Shown here piece after piece: positions 33,967 to 43,674 of a DNA stretch of 64,000 nucleotides. The notes beneath the pieces were generated by a model, which was not told where the DNA came from, ran no database searches, and saw only the letters and a program-made list of their open reading frames with translations. Location of the stretch: contig JAFZUW010000051.1 in NCBI GenBank assembly GCA_017618195.1, positions 97,882 to 161,881 of the forward strand, in the 5' to 3' direction. The first letter of the stretch is position 1, and every line of letters starts with the position of its first letter. The translations under genes were made by a program, and so were the position numbers. This DNA is from Lachnospiraceae bacterium. GTDB lineage: Bacteria > Bacillota > Clostridia > Lachnospirales > Lachnospiraceae.

Positions 33967-35028
33967 ATGGATTATCGCAATCATACGAAAGTGATCCGCA
34001 TCGGAGACAGAGTGATCGGAGGAGGCAATCCGGTACTCATTCAGTCGATGTGCAATACGAAAACCGAGGACGTGGAGGCAACCGTTAACCAGATCAACCG
34101 GCTTGCCGCGCTCGGCTGCGACATTATCCGTGTTGCAATTCCCGGTACGGAGGCGGCGGAGGCCGTTAAGGAGATCAAAAAGCGGATTTCGATCCCGCTT
34201 GTTGCGGACATTCATTTCGATTACCGTCTTGCGATTGCTTCGATCGAAGCGGGAGCGGACAAGATCCGTATCAATCCGGGCAATATCGGCGCGCCGGAGC
34301 GCATTCAGGCGGTTGCGGAGTGCGCAAAGGAGCACGGCATTCCGATCCGCGTCGGCGTTAACAGCGGATCGCTTGAGAAGCACATTATCGAAAAGTACGG
34401 ACACGTTACCGCGGAAGGCATCGTGGAGAGCGCGCTTGATAAGGTTCACGCGCTCGAACAGTTTGATTTCCATGATATCGTGATCAGCGTAAAATCATCG
34501 GACGTTATGATGTCGATCAAAGCGCATGAGCTGCTTGCGAAGTCGACCGATTACCCGCTTCATGTTGGAATCACGGAGGCAGGCACCTCATTTGCCGGCA
34601 ATATCAAATCGGCAGTCGGCATCGGAAACATTCTGTATCAGGGAATCGGCGATACGATCCGCGTATCGCTTACGGACAACCCCGAAGAAGAAGTAAAAAG
34701 CGCGAAGGTGATTCTTTCCGCCCTTGGACTCCGTAAGTCCGGGATCGAGCTTGTATCGTGTCCGACCTGCGGACGTACGCAAATCGATCTGATCGGGCTT
34801 GCTAAGAAGGCGGAAGAACTTGTTGCCCGCTATGATTATCCGATCAAGGTGGCGGTTATGGGCTGTCCCGTAAACGGACCGGGAGAGGCGCGCGAAGCGG
34901 ATCTCGGAATCGCAGGCGGCAAAGGAGAAGGCATTTTATTCAGAAAAGGGGAAATCCTCCGGAAAGTACCGGAAGACTGCCTCTTAGAGGAACTTAAGAA
35001 GGAACTGGACCTTTACGGAAAGGCTTAA
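33967..35028 (+). CDS. ispG: 4-hydroxy-3-methylbut-2-enyl diphosphate synthase
   Basis: The 353-residue [4Fe-4S] enzyme of the MEP pathway converts MEcPP to HMBPP. The N-terminal TIM barrel shows [31 protein letters not shown] and [10 protein letters not shown]. The cluster ligands are visible in the C-terminal part as [11 protein letters not shown] and [13 protein letters not shown] with the following Glu. It lies 31 bases after rseP and 2 bases before polC. Confidence 0.97.
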   Translation: MDYRNHTKVIRIGDRVIGGGNPVLIQSMCNTKTEDVEATVNQINRLAALGCDIIRVAIPGTEAAEAVKEIKKRISIPLVADIHFDYRLAIASIEAGADKIRINPGNIGAPERIQAVAECAKEHGIPIRVGVNSGSLEKHIIEKYGHVTAEGIVESALDKVHALEQFDFHDIVISVKSSDVMMSIKAHELLAKSTDYPLHVGITEAGTSFAGNIKSAVGIGNILYQGIGDTIRVSLTDNPEEEVKSAKVILSALGLRKSGIELVSCPTCGRTQIDLIGLAKKAEELVARYDYPIKVAVMGCPVNGPGEAREADLGIAGGKGEGILFRKGEILRKVPEDCLLEELKKELDLYGKA

Positions 35029-35030
35029 TA

Positions 35031-38000
35031 ATGAAGTTATCGGAAGTATTCGAGAATCTCCGTCTGGATTATAAGACGGAGTCTTTGTTCAGCGAATGCG
35101 AGGTTACCGGCGTTTCGATGCAGAAGAACCGTAAGACGATTTTGGTGAACCTCGAATCGGAAGAGCTGATTGGTCCCGCGTACCTCTATGTTTTAAAGGA
35201 TGCGCTGCACGAACAGTTCTTTTATGACAGCGGCTGCGAAACGGAAGTCGCCGTTACCTATCCGAAATACCGCGATAAGAATATTTGCGATATTTGGAAT
35301 GAAGTGAAGGATTATATCAATGAGATGATTACATTCCGTAACCATCTGGACGGAGGATGCCTTAAAGAAGCGGATTTTGCTCCGACTGAAGACGGAATGC
35401 AGATCACACTTCCCGATTATAATGTAACAAGAAACAGAAAACAGGCATTTGTCGATGAGGTAGGAAAAGCCTTGTCGGACCTGACCGGACGTCATTGCAA
35501 CATTGTTCTCGATTTCAGAGAACGGTCGATTGAGGAGGAATTCGAAGAAGTTGAACCGTTTCTTTCGGTTACGGAATTCTTAGCGAGAAACGAAGCGGCC
35601 AAGGCAAAGGCGGAAAGCAAGAAGCGCGCGGGAGAGAAGCCGAAGGATCTTCAGCCGAAGAAGACCACGGAGAAACCGGAGGAACCGAAATACGCGGATT
35701 CGGGCGAGAAGAAATACCGAAAAGCCGCTCCTCAGGATCCGGACATCTTTTTCGGAAAAGCGTTTCAGATCGACCGCGTCATGCAGATTTGCGATATCCA
35801 GGACGAGATCGGGGACGTCATCATCGCAGGTCAGATCATATTCTACGAAAAGCGGCAGCTGAAATCCGGCGACCGCTATCTTGTCGTACTTAACGTTACT
35901 GACTTTACGGACACCATTTCTGTAAAACTGTTTGTGAAAGACGACCGCATCAATGAACTCGAAGCCGAGCTGAAGCCCGGCAAATTCATTATGGTCAAGG
36001 GCGTTGCCGTATTTGACCGCTTCGACCACGAAGTCGGGATCAGCAGCGTTGTCGGAATTCGCAGATACCGTGATACCCGTGCAAAACGCATGGATTTCGC
36101 GGAGAAGAAGCGTGTCGAGCTGCATGCCCATACGAAGATGTCCGATATGGATGCCGTAACCGAAACCGATCAGTTCGTAAAAAGGGCGTTCGAATGGGGG
36201 CATCCTGCCGTAGCGATCACCGATCACGGCGTCGTACAGTCATTTGTCGATGCATTTCACGCGATCGATCCGAAGAAGCTCGGCGACGACCCCGAGATTC
36301 AGGAGCGTTTTAAGAAATTCAAGATCATTTACGGCTGTGAAGGCTATATTGTAGACGACGAGGCGGAAACGAAAGAGGACGGAAGCCCTCTCAATCTCGA
36401 AGAAGACAAGGATATCATCCGGAAGCTGCCGTATTATCACATTATCCTTCTTGCGAAGAACGATATCGGGCGCGTGAACCTGTACCGCCTTGTTTCGCTG
36501 TCGCATCTGGAGTATTTCTATCCGACCAAGACGGGCCGTCCGCGTATCCCGAAGAGTCTTCTTCGGAAATACCGCGAGGGTATCATTGTCGGTTCCGCCT
36601 GCGAACAGGGCGAGCTGTTCCGTGCGATCATCAACGAAAAGTCCGAGGAAGAACTCCGCAGGATACGCGATTTCTATGACTATTATGAAATCCAGCCGAT
36701 CGGAAACAACGAGTTCCTGATCCGTGAGGAAAAATATCCGTTGATTACGACCGAAAAGGATCTGCAGGAGATCAACGCGAAGATCGTTCAGCTTGCGGAC
36801 GAAGACAATAAGCTCTGCATTGCGACATGCGACGTGCATTTTCTGAATCCCGAGGATGAGATTTACCGCCGTATCATTATGGCCGGTAAGGGTTTCGCCG
36901 ACGCCGACCGCCAGCCGCCTCTTTATTTCCGTACGACCGAGGAAATGCTTGAAGAGTTTGCGTACCTCGGCAGACAGAAGGCGTACGAGGTAGTAGTTGA
37001 AAATACGAACCGCATCAACGATATGATCGAGCGGATCAAGCCGGTTCGTCCGGACAAATGTCCGCCGGTCATCGAAAACTCCGACCGCGACCTCCGCGAC
37101 ATGTGCTACAATACCGCACATTCGATGTACGGCGAGAATCTTCCCGTACAGGTCTCGGAACGTCTTGAGAAGGAACTGCAGTCGATCATCAAGAACGGAT
37201 TTGCCGTTATGTATATCATCGCGCAGCGCCTTGTTAAGCATTCAAATGAAGACGGCTATATGGTAGGCTCGCGTGGTTCGGTAGGCTCGTCCTTCGTTGC
37301 GACGATGTCCGGTATAACGGAGGTTAACCCGCTTTCGGCGCATTATTACTGCCCGAAGTGCCATTATTACGATTTTGATTCCGACGAGGTCAAGGCATTT
37401 GCCCAGAAATCGGGCTTTGATATGCCCGATAAGAACTGTCCGGTGTGCGGAACGCCGCTTAAGAAGGACGGTCAGAATATCCCGTTTGAGACATTCCTCG
37501 GCTTTAAGGGCGACAAGGAGCCCGATATCGACCTGAACTTTTCGGGAGATAACCAGTCGGAGGCGCACGCCTATACGGAAGTTTTGTTCGGCAAAGGTCA
37601 CACATTCCGCGCCGGTACCGTTGCGAGCGTTGCCGAGAACACCGCGTTCGGCTTTATCAAAAAGTATTACGAAGACCGCGGCATCCATAAAAGAAGCGCG
37701 GAGATCGGCCGTCTTATCCTCGGCTGTGCCGGCGTTAAGCGTTCTACGGGTCAGCATCCCGGCGGAATCGTCGTACTGCCGCACGGCGAGGAGATTTACT
37801 CATTTACACCTGTTCAGAAGCCGGCAAATGATAACGATACCGACACGATTACGACGCATTTTGATTATCATAAGATTGACCATAACCTGCTGAAACTCGA
37901 TATTCTCGGTCATGATGATCCGACGATGGTAAGGTTCCTTGAGGACCTGACCGGTGTTCCGGCGAAGAGCATTCCGATGGATGATCCGCAGGTCGTTTCG

Positions 38001-38975
38001 CTGTTCGCGTCGACCGAAGCGCTCGGCATTACGCCCGATGACCTCGACGGCTGCGATCTCGGTTCGCTCGGTCTTCCGGAGCTCGGTACCGAATTCGTTA
38101 TGCAGATGCTTCGGGATACGAAGCCGCAGAGTTTCTCCGACATGATCCGTATTTCCGGTCTTTCCCACGGTACCGACGTATGGCTCAACAATACGCAGAC
38201 GCTGATAGAAGAGGGCAAATGTACGCTTTCGAACGCCATCTGTACGCGTGATGATATTATGACGTATCTGATCTCGATGGGCGTTGAGAACAGTCTTTCC
38301 TTTAAGATCATGGAGAGTGTCCGGAAAGGTAAGGGACTTACTCCCGAGATGGAAGACGCGATGCGGGAGAAAAATGTTCCGGACTGGTATCTGTGGAGCT
38401 GTAAGCGTATCAAATACATGTTCCCGAAGGCGCATGCGTGCGCATACGTCATGATGGCGTTCCGTATCGCGTACTGCAAGGTTCATTATCCTTTGGCTTA
38501 TTACACGGCGTATTTCTCCATCCGTGCGAAAGGCTTCAGCTATGAGCTGATGTGCATGGGTAAGGAGAAACTTCTCAATTACCTGCAGATGTACCGGGCA
38601 AGATCGAAATCGAGCGATCCGGATAAGAAACTTTCGGATAAGGAAGACAACCAGTTCTATACGATGCGCATCTGCCAGGAAATGTACGCACGCGGCTATG
38701 AGTTTATGCCGATTGACATTTACCGCGTTAAGGCAACCAAATTCCAGATCATCGACGGAAAGATTATGCCTTCGCTGATCTCAATCGACGGTCTCGGCGA
38801 CAATGTTGCGAAGCAGATCGAAGAGGGCGCAAAGGGTGCGCCGTTCCTTTCGAAGGAAGATATGATGTTCCGTTGCCATATCGGGCAGAGTGTTGTGGAT
38901 CTTCTTTCCTCACTGGGAATTCTGGAAGGACTTTCCGCTACGAACCAGCTCAGTTTCATGGATATGCTCGTATAG
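35031..38975 (+). CDS. polC: DNA polymerase III alpha subunit PolC, lacking the 3'-5' exonuclease domain
   Basis: The protein has 1314 residues, against roughly 1430-1450 for typical PolC. Order: N-terminal domain (about 1-190), a charged K/E/P linker (190-235), OB fold (about 238-345), PHP domain (from about 360: ELHAHTKMS, ITDHG), polymerase palm/fingers with the catalytic pair in PDIDLNFSG (about 829-837), a zinc-ribbon-like CPKC...CPVC segment just before it, then thumb and tail. In PolC the DnaQ-like exonuclease interrupts the PHP domain. Here the insertion point is only a 25-30 residue linker (residues about 440-467, VDDEAETK to YHIILLAKN), and no FDIETTG-type motif exists. Replication is therefore predicted to need a separate proofreader or do without one. 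It ends the pyrH cluster. Confidence 0.95.
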   Translation: MKLSEVFENLRLDYKTESLFSECEVTGVSMQKNRKTILVNLESEELIGPAYLYVLKDALHEQFFYDSGCETEVAVTYPKYRDKNICDIWNEVKDYINEMITFRNHLDGGCLKEADFAPTEDGMQITLPDYNVTRNRKQAFVDEVGKALSDLTGRHCNIVLDFRERSIEEEFEEVEPFLSVTEFLARNEAAKAKAESKKRAGEKPKDLQPKKTTEKPEEPKYADSGEKKYRKAAPQDPDIFFGKAFQIDRVMQICDIQDEIGDVIIAGQIIFYEKRQLKSGDRYLVVLNVTDFTDTISVKLFVKDDRINELEAELKPGKFIMVKGVAVFDRFDHEVGISSVVGIRRYRDTRAKRMDFAEKKRVELHAHTKMSDMDAVTETDQFVKRAFEWGHPAVAITDHGVVQSFVDAFHAIDPKKLGDDPEIQERFKKFKIIYGCEGYIVDDEAETKEDGSPLNLEEDKDIIRKLPYYHIILLAKNDIGRVNLYRLVSLSHLEYFYPTKTGRPRIPKSLLRKYREGIIVGSACEQGELFRAIINEKSEEELRRIRDFYDYYEIQPIGNNEFLIREEKYPLITTEKDLQEINAKIVQLADEDNKLCIATCDVHFLNPEDEIYRRIIMAGKGFADADRQPPLYFRTTEEMLEEFAYLGRQKAYEVVVENTNRINDMIERIKPVRPDKCPPVIENSDRDLRDMCYNTAHSMYGENLPVQVSERLEKELQSIIKNGFAVMYIIAQRLVKHSNEDGYMVGSRGSVGSSFVATMSGITEVNPLSAHYYCPKCHYYDFDSDEVKAFAQKSGFDMPDKNCPVCGTPLKKDGQNIPFETFLGFKGDKEPDIDLNFSGDNQSEAHAYTEVLFGKGHTFRAGTVASVAENTAFGFIKKYYEDRGIHKRSAEIGRLILGCAGVKRSTGQHPGGIVVLPHGEEIYSFTPVQKPANDNDTDTITTHFDYHKIDHNLLKLDILGHDDPTMVRFLEDLTGVPAKSIPMDDPQVVSLFASTEALGITPDDLDGCDLGSLGLPELGTEFVMQMLRDTKPQSFSDMIRISGLSHGTDVWLNNTQTLIEEGKCTLSNAICTRDDIMTYLISMGVENSLSFKIMESVRKGKGLTPEMEDAMREKNVPDWYLWSCKRIKYMFPKAHACAYVMMAFRIAYCKVHYPLAYYTAYFSIRAKGFSYELMCMGKEKLLNYLQMYRARSKSSDPDKKLSDKEDNQFYTMRICQEMYARGYEFMPIDIYRVKATKFQIIDGKIMPSLISIDGLGDNVAKQIEEGAKGAPFLSKEDMMFRCHIGQSVVDLLSSLGILEGLSATNQLSFMDMLV

Positions 38976-39032
38976 CAAAGCAAGGCATTTCGGGGGCTGC
39001 AAACTTTTTTTGAAAAAACATTAAAATAATGC

Positions 39033-39061
39033 TTGCATTTTCGAATGACATTTGGTATCAT
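39033..39061 (+). promoter_or_regulatory. Promoter of tRNA-Glu
   Basis: -35 TTGCAT (39033-39038), 17-base spacer, -10 TATCAT (39056-39061), 16 bases before the tRNA 5' end. A T7 run at 39005-39011 upstream lacks a clear stem, so the polC terminator is not evident. Confidence 0.7.
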
Positions 39062-39077
39062 TCGTTATGCAGCATTT

Positions 39078-39149
39078 GGCTTGTTGGTCAAGCGGTCAAG
39101 ACGCCGCCCTCTCACGGCGGAAACGGGGGTTCGATTCCCCCACAAGCTG
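39078..39149 (+). tRNA. tRNA-Glu (anticodon CTC)
   Basis: The 72-nt sequence folds as a cloverleaf. The acceptor is GGCTTGT/ACAAGCT (first pair G-U), the D-loop contains AAGCGGTCAAGAC, the anticodon arm is CCGCC-CTCTCAC-GGCGG with CTC, and the T arm is GGGGG-TTCGATT-CCCCC. The CCA end is not encoded. It reads GAG codons. Another Glu tRNA (TTC) is expected elsewhere. Confidence 0.93.
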
Positions 39150-39158
39150 CGCAGTGGA

Positions 39159-39186
39159 GCGGATTCGGGTGAATCCGCTTCTTTTG
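39159..39186 (+). terminator. Terminator after tRNA-Glu
   Basis: GCGGATTC (39159-39166) pairs with GAATCCGC (39171-39178), followed by TTCTTTTG. Immediately after it a second small hairpin CTTTTG/CAAAAG (39181-39195) ends at the xylanase ribosome-binding site. Confidence 0.75.
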
Positions 39187-39205
39187 TATCAAAAGAGGAT
39201 TTTTT

Positions 39206-40438
39206 ATGAAGAACGGAATGAAGAAACTGATTGCTTTACTGCTTGTCGTAAGCTTTCTTTCCGCCTGCGGTAAGAAGCCGGAACCGACTGCGAAGCCGAC
39301 GGAAGTTACCGAAACTCCGGCGCCTACGGAAGAGACGACGCCTGACGCCACGCCCACGCCGACAACGGCCGGCAGAACGCATTCGGCGGAAATCGACGCT
39401 ATGACGCTTAAGGACCGCTATAAGGACAGCTTTAAGATCGGTGTTGCGCTGCCTGCCAATACGTTCCGCGTCAGCATGCGGACGGAGGTCGTTAAGGAAC
39501 AGTTCAACAGTTTCACGTTTGAGAATGAAATGAAGCCGGATTCGTTATTAAACCGCGACGCGACGCAGAAGGGTTATCCCGAAACGAATACCGAACCGGT
39601 TTTGAATTTCGGCGGCATTAAGAGCGGTCTTGAATTTGCCAAAGAAAACGGACTCGGCGTGCGCGGCCATACGCTTTGCTGGTATTCGCAGACGCCTGCG
39701 TGGTTCTTTACCGTGGATTATCAGGCCGGAAGTCCGCTTTGCTCAAGAGAGGTTATGATTGCGCGTCTGGAGAGCTACATTAAGCAGGTTATGACATATT
39801 GCCAGGAGAATTATCCGGGACTTATTTATGCGTGGGACGTTGTAAACGAAGCGGTTGATATCGGAACCGGCGATGAGAACGGAATCCGGAAATCGAAGAA
39901 CAACTGGTATGCGACGATCGGACCGGATTATATCGAGTTCGCATTTGCCTTTGCAAGAAAGTACAGCGACGGTACCGCAGACCTCTATTATAACGATTAC
40001 GGCTGCGCGGGTAAGAAAGCGGATATTGTCCGTATCCTTGCTCCGGTCAAGGAAGCCGGCAACATTGACGGCATCGGCATTCAGTGTCATCTGAGCGTCG
40101 GAGACAACATGCGAAACGCCGTATACCGCACCGCGAAATACTTTACGGATGCGGGTTATAAAGTGCAGATTACCGAACTGGACATCGGCACCTCTCAAAA
40201 GGGCGACCGTGCGGATCTGGTTCAGGGAATGAAATACAAGTCGCTTTTCCAGTTTATCGAAGAGGCAAAGCGGAACGGTGAGATCAATATCGATTCCGTT
40301 ACCGTATGGGGCCTTTATGATACGATTTCATGGAGGAGCGGAGAAAATCCGCTTCTGTTCCGCATGGACGGCGGAATCGTCAAGAAGGAAGCGTGGTACG
40401 GTGCCATGCAGGATCCGAACATCACGTCAATGGAGTAA
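39206..40438 (+). CDS. GH10 endo-1,4-beta-xylanase lipoprotein
   Basis: The 410-residue secreted lipoprotein (lipobox LSAC, Cys about 21) has a Pro/Thr linker (about 25-55). A glycoside hydrolase family 10 barrel follows from about 65. The acid/base Glu is in WDVVNEA (about residue 215) and the nucleophile in ITELDIG (about residue 324); HTLCWYSQTPAWF is also a GH10 hallmark. It cuts the xylan backbone outside the cell while tethered to the membrane. GAGGA lies 7 bases upstream of the ATG. I see no promoter of its own in the 56 bases after the tRNA, so it may be transcribed by read-through of the tRNA-Glu terminator. Confidence 0.93.
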   Translation: MKNGMKKLIALLLVVSFLSACGKKPEPTAKPTEVTETPAPTEETTPDATPTPTTAGRTHSAEIDAMTLKDRYKDSFKIGVALPANTFRVSMRTEVVKEQFNSFTFENEMKPDSLLNRDATQKGYPETNTEPVLNFGGIKSGLEFAKENGLGVRGHTLCWYSQTPAWFFTVDYQAGSPLCSREVMIARLESYIKQVMTYCQENYPGLIYAWDVVNEAVDIGTGDENGIRKSKNNWYATIGPDYIEFAFAFARKYSDGTADLYYNDYGCAGKKADIVRILAPVKEAGNIDGIGIQCHLSVGDNMRNAVYRTAKYFTDAGYKVQITELDIGTSQKGDRADLVQGMKYKSLFQFIEEAKRNGEINIDSVTVWGLYDTISWRSGENPLLFRMDGGIVKKEAWYGAMQDPNITSME

Positions 40439-40476
40439 AACGAAGATTAATTTTACATATCGGAGGTTAACGCACA

Positions 40477-43152
40477 ATGAAAGCTTACGGCGTAAACGAA
40501 TTACGGAAAATGTATCTCGATTTTTTTGAATCGAAGGACCATTTGAAGATGAACAGCTTTTCGCTTGTTCCGAAGAATGATAAGAGCCTTCTTCTGATCA
40601 ATGCAGGAATGGCGCCTTTGAAGCCTTATTTCACGGGATTGGAGGTTCCGCCGAGAAGACGTGTGACGACCTGTCAGAAGTGCGTACGTACCGGCGATAT
40701 CGACAATGTCGGCAAGACCGCGAGACATCTTACGTTCTTTGAGATGCTCGGAAACTTCTCCTTCGGCGATTACTTTAAGCATGAAGCGATTGCATGGAGC
40801 TGGGAGTTCCTGACACAGGTGATCGGCATGGATCCCGACCGTCTGTATCCTTCCATTTACGGCGAGGATGATGAGGCATTTGACATCTGGACGAAGGAAA
40901 TCGGAGTTCCTGCCGAGAAGATCACGCGTTTCTACCGTGATCCGGTAACCGGAGAATGCGACAATTTCTGGGAGCACGGCGCAGGTCCCTGCGGCCCCTG
41001 TTCCGAGATTTACTATGACCGCGGATTGAAGTACGGCTGCGGCAAGCCGGACTGCAAGGTCGGCTGCGACTGCGACCGCTTCATGGAAGTGTGGAACAAC
41101 GTATTTACCCAGTTCGATGGCGACGGCAAGGGCGGCTACACCGAGCTTGCAAACAAGAACATCGATACCGGTATGGGTCTTGAGCGTCTCGCGGTAGTCG
41201 TACAGGATGTGGATTCCGTATTTGACGTTGATACGATGCGTGCGATTCGCGACCGTATCTGCGAACTGTCCGGCAAGACCTATAAGACCAATGAGGATTA
41301 TGACGTATCCATCCGTTTGATCACCGACCATATCAGAAGTTCAACGTTCCTTATTTCGGACGGCGTAATGCCTTCGAACGAAGGACGCGGCTATGTACTT
41401 CGAAGAATCATCCGCCGCGCGGCAAGACACGGCCGTAAGCTCGGCATTGACGGACTGTTCATGGCAGAACTTGCAAAGACCGTAATCGCATGCTCAAAGG
41501 ACGGTTATCCGGAGCTTGAGGAGAAGAAGGCATTTATCCTTACGAACCTCACAAAGGAAGAGGAAGCGTTCAACAAGACGATCGACAAGGGTCTTTCGAT
41601 TCTTGCGGGTCTTGAAGAGGACATGAAGGCTGCCGGCAAGACCGTACTCGGCGGAGAGGACGCATTCCGTCTTTACGATACTTACGGATTCCCGATCGAC
41701 CTTACGGTTGAGATCCTTGAGGAGAAGGGTTATTCCGTTGATATGGACGGCTTTAAGAAGGCCATGCAGGTACAGAAGGAGACCGCGAGAAAAGCACGTA
41801 AGACGACGACCTACATGGGCGCTGACGCATCCGTATTTGACTTCTATACGACTCCTACCGAGTTTACCGGCTACAATACGCTGACCGGCGACGCGGAGAT
41901 CAAGGTCGTTTCCTGCGATACCGAGAGCGAGAGCGGAATCGTTTCCGAGATCGTTGAATTCCTCGGTGAGGAGCAGAACGGCACCATCATCGCCGACAAG
42001 ACGCCTTTCTATGCCACGATGGGCGGCCAGCAGAGCGATAAGGGTATCATTGTTACCGCGGACGGCGAGTTCGAGGTACAGAACGTTGAGAAGCTTATCG
42101 GAAACAAATACGCCCACCACGGCTTTGTCCGCAACGGCATCATCAAGACCGGCACCGTAGGAACGTTCAAGGTAGACCGCGCGCTTCGTAACGCGACCTG
42201 TAAGAACCACAGCGCTACGCACCTACTTCAGAAGGCTCTGCGCGAAGTACTCGGCGACCATGTTGAGCAGAAGGGTTCCTATCAGGATGCGGAACGTACC
42301 CGTTTCGACTTCAGCCACTTCCAGGCGGTTACCGCTGAGGAACTTGCGAAGGTTGAGGAAATCGTTAACCGCGAGATCGAAGCAGGTCTTCCGGTAGTTA
42401 CCGATATCATGGACATCGATTCCGCGAAGAAGAGCGGCGCGATGGCTCTGTTCGATGAGAAATACGGCGATTCCGTCCGCGTTGTCAGCATGGGCGACTT
42501 CAGCAAGGAACTTTGCGGCGGTACCCATGTAAAGAATACGAACGAGATCGGCTCCTTCAAGATTGTTTCTGAAGGAGGCATTTCCGCAGGCGTGCGCCGT
42601 ATCGAGGCAATCACCGCGGCAAATGTGACCGCTTACTATAAGAAGCTCGAAGATGAGCTCCGTGCTGCGGCTAAGGCAGCCAAATGCACGCCTGAGGCAC
42701 TTTCCGAGCGTGTGAACGCGCTTCAGGAAGAGATCAAGAGCCTCAATTCCGAAGTCGAGAAGCTGAAGGCGAAGCTTGCGAACAACTCGCTCGGCGATCT
42801 TCTCAATTCCGCAAAGGAAGTAAACGGAGTGAAGGTTCTCTGCGAGAAGGTTCCGGATGCCGATATGAACGGTCTTCGTAATCTTTGCGACAGCTTAAAG
42901 CAGCAGCTCGGCGAATGCCTGATCCTGCTTGCGTCCGCAGCCGACGGCAAGGTTAACCTCGTATCGATGGCTACCGACGGTGCGATCGCCAAGGGCGCAC
43001 ATGCAGGCAATCTCATCAAAGAATGCGCATCGCTTGTAGGCGGTGGCGGCGGCGGACGTCCGAACATGGCTCAGGCCGGCGGAAAGAACCCCGCAGGCAT
43101 TGATAACTGCCTTGCAAAGGGCCGTGAGACTGCAGCTTCGATGCTTGCTTAA
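40477..43152 (+). CDS. alaS: Alanine-tRNA ligase
   Basis: The 891-residue class II synthetase has the catalytic domain (about 1-240, with LINAGMAPLKPYFTG and RHLTFFEMLGNFSFGDYFK) and a tRNA-recognition domain. Its editing domain carries the zinc/editing motifs HSATHLLQKALR (HxxxH) and CGGTHVKNTNEIG. A C-terminal coiled coil and C-Ala domain (GGGGGGRPNMAQAGG) follow. GGAGG lies 9 bases before the ATG. No T-box is recognisable in the 38-base gap upstream. Confidence 0.98.
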   Translation: MKAYGVNELRKMYLDFFESKDHLKMNSFSLVPKNDKSLLLINAGMAPLKPYFTGLEVPPRRRVTTCQKCVRTGDIDNVGKTARHLTFFEMLGNFSFGDYFKHEAIAWSWEFLTQVIGMDPDRLYPSIYGEDDEAFDIWTKEIGVPAEKITRFYRDPVTGECDNFWEHGAGPCGPCSEIYYDRGLKYGCGKPDCKVGCDCDRFMEVWNNVFTQFDGDGKGGYTELANKNIDTGMGLERLAVVVQDVDSVFDVDTMRAIRDRICELSGKTYKTNEDYDVSIRLITDHIRSSTFLISDGVMPSNEGRGYVLRRIIRRAARHGRKLGIDGLFMAELAKTVIACSKDGYPELEEKKAFILTNLTKEEEAFNKTIDKGLSILAGLEEDMKAAGKTVLGGEDAFRLYDTYGFPIDLTVEILEEKGYSVDMDGFKKAMQVQKETARKARKTTTYMGADASVFDFYTTPTEFTGYNTLTGDAEIKVVSCDTESESGIVSEIVEFLGEEQNGTIIADKTPFYATMGGQQSDKGIIVTADGEFEVQNVEKLIGNKYAHHGFVRNGIIKTGTVGTFKVDRALRNATCKNHSATHLLQKALREVLGDHVEQKGSYQDAERTRFDFSHFQAVTAEELAKVEEIVNREIEAGLPVVTDIMDIDSAKKSGAMALFDEKYGDSVRVVSMGDFSKELCGGTHVKNTNEIGSFKIVSEGGISAGVRRIEAITAANVTAYYKKLEDELRAAAKAAKCTPEALSERVNALQEEIKSLNSEVEKLKAKLANNSLGDLLNSAKEVNGVKVLCEKVPDADMNGLRNLCDSLKQQLGECLILLASAADGKVNLVSMATDGAIAKGAHAGNLIKECASLVGGGGGGRPNMAQAGGKNPAGIDNCLAKGRETAASMLA

Positions 43153-43237
43153 ATCTCTGTCCGGTACCTCTGAGGACGCGGTGCAGAGCGTGATGACGTC
43201 AATTGAAGCCGGAGCGTGACATTTTCCGAAAAATTGA

Positions 43238-43265
43238 TTGACAAATCAAGCAAGTGTGATAAAAT
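43238..43265 (+). promoter_or_regulatory. Promoter of rpsU
   Basis: Consensus -35 TTGACA (43238-43243), 16-base spacer, -10 TAAAAT (43260-43265). A leader of about 90 bases follows, with hairpins TCCT/AGGA (43274-43285) and CTTTTGC/GCAAAAG (43294-43310), possibly a ribosomal-protein leader. Confidence 0.85.
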
Positions 43266-43362
43266 GTTAAATGTCCTGTATAGGAAGGTCGTCCTTTTGC
43301 ACAGCAAAAGAACGGAAATATGTGATCGGTAAACTCCGACGACAGGGAGGCAGGTGAGAAAT

Positions 43363-43539
43363 ATGTCAAGTGTTATCGTAAAAGAGAATGAGTCTTTGGA
43401 CAGTGCCCTTCGTCGGTTCAAGAGAAACTGCGCTAAGGCCGGTATCCAGCAGGAGATTCGTAAGAGAGAGCACTACGAGAAGCCGAGCGTAAAACGTAAG
43501 AAGAAGTCCGAGGCTGCTCGCAAGAGAAAGTTCAAATAA
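43363..43539 (+). CDS. rpsU: Small-subunit ribosomal protein S21
   Basis: The 58-residue basic protein shows [22 protein letters not shown] near the start and the [22 protein letters not shown] tail typical of S21. ATG 43363 is preferred to the upstream ATG at 43354, as it fits the family N-terminus and the GGGAGG spacing. It is monocistronic between a strong promoter and a strong terminator. No yqeY (GatB/YqeY) follows, unlike in many Firmicutes. Confidence 0.97.
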   Translation: MSSVIVKENESLDSALRRFKRNCAKAGIQQEIRKREHYEKPSVKRKKKSEAARKRKFK

Positions 43540-43553
43540 GAATGAATTCATTG

Positions 43554-43588
43554 GAAGATCCGAAGTAATTCGGGTCTTCTTTTTTTTG
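43554..43588 (+). terminator. Terminator of rpsU
   Basis: GAAGATCCGAA (43554-43564) and TTCGGGTCTTC (43569-43579) form an 11-bp stem (one G-T pair) with a 4-base loop, followed by T8. Confidence 0.95.
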
Positions 43589-43674
43589 CTTTATTATTTT
43601 ACGGATATATGATATTATAACTATGTATGTGTAAAATGGACCAAGAAACTGCTGTTTTAGGAGGCCGACGGTAC

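Noticed and set aside
36240-37241. 333-codon open frame on the minus strand
   Set aside because: Opposite polC with no family features.
40439-40476. T-box leader for alaS
   Set aside because: Only 38 bases separate it from the xylanase, with no stem-loop or T-box motif.
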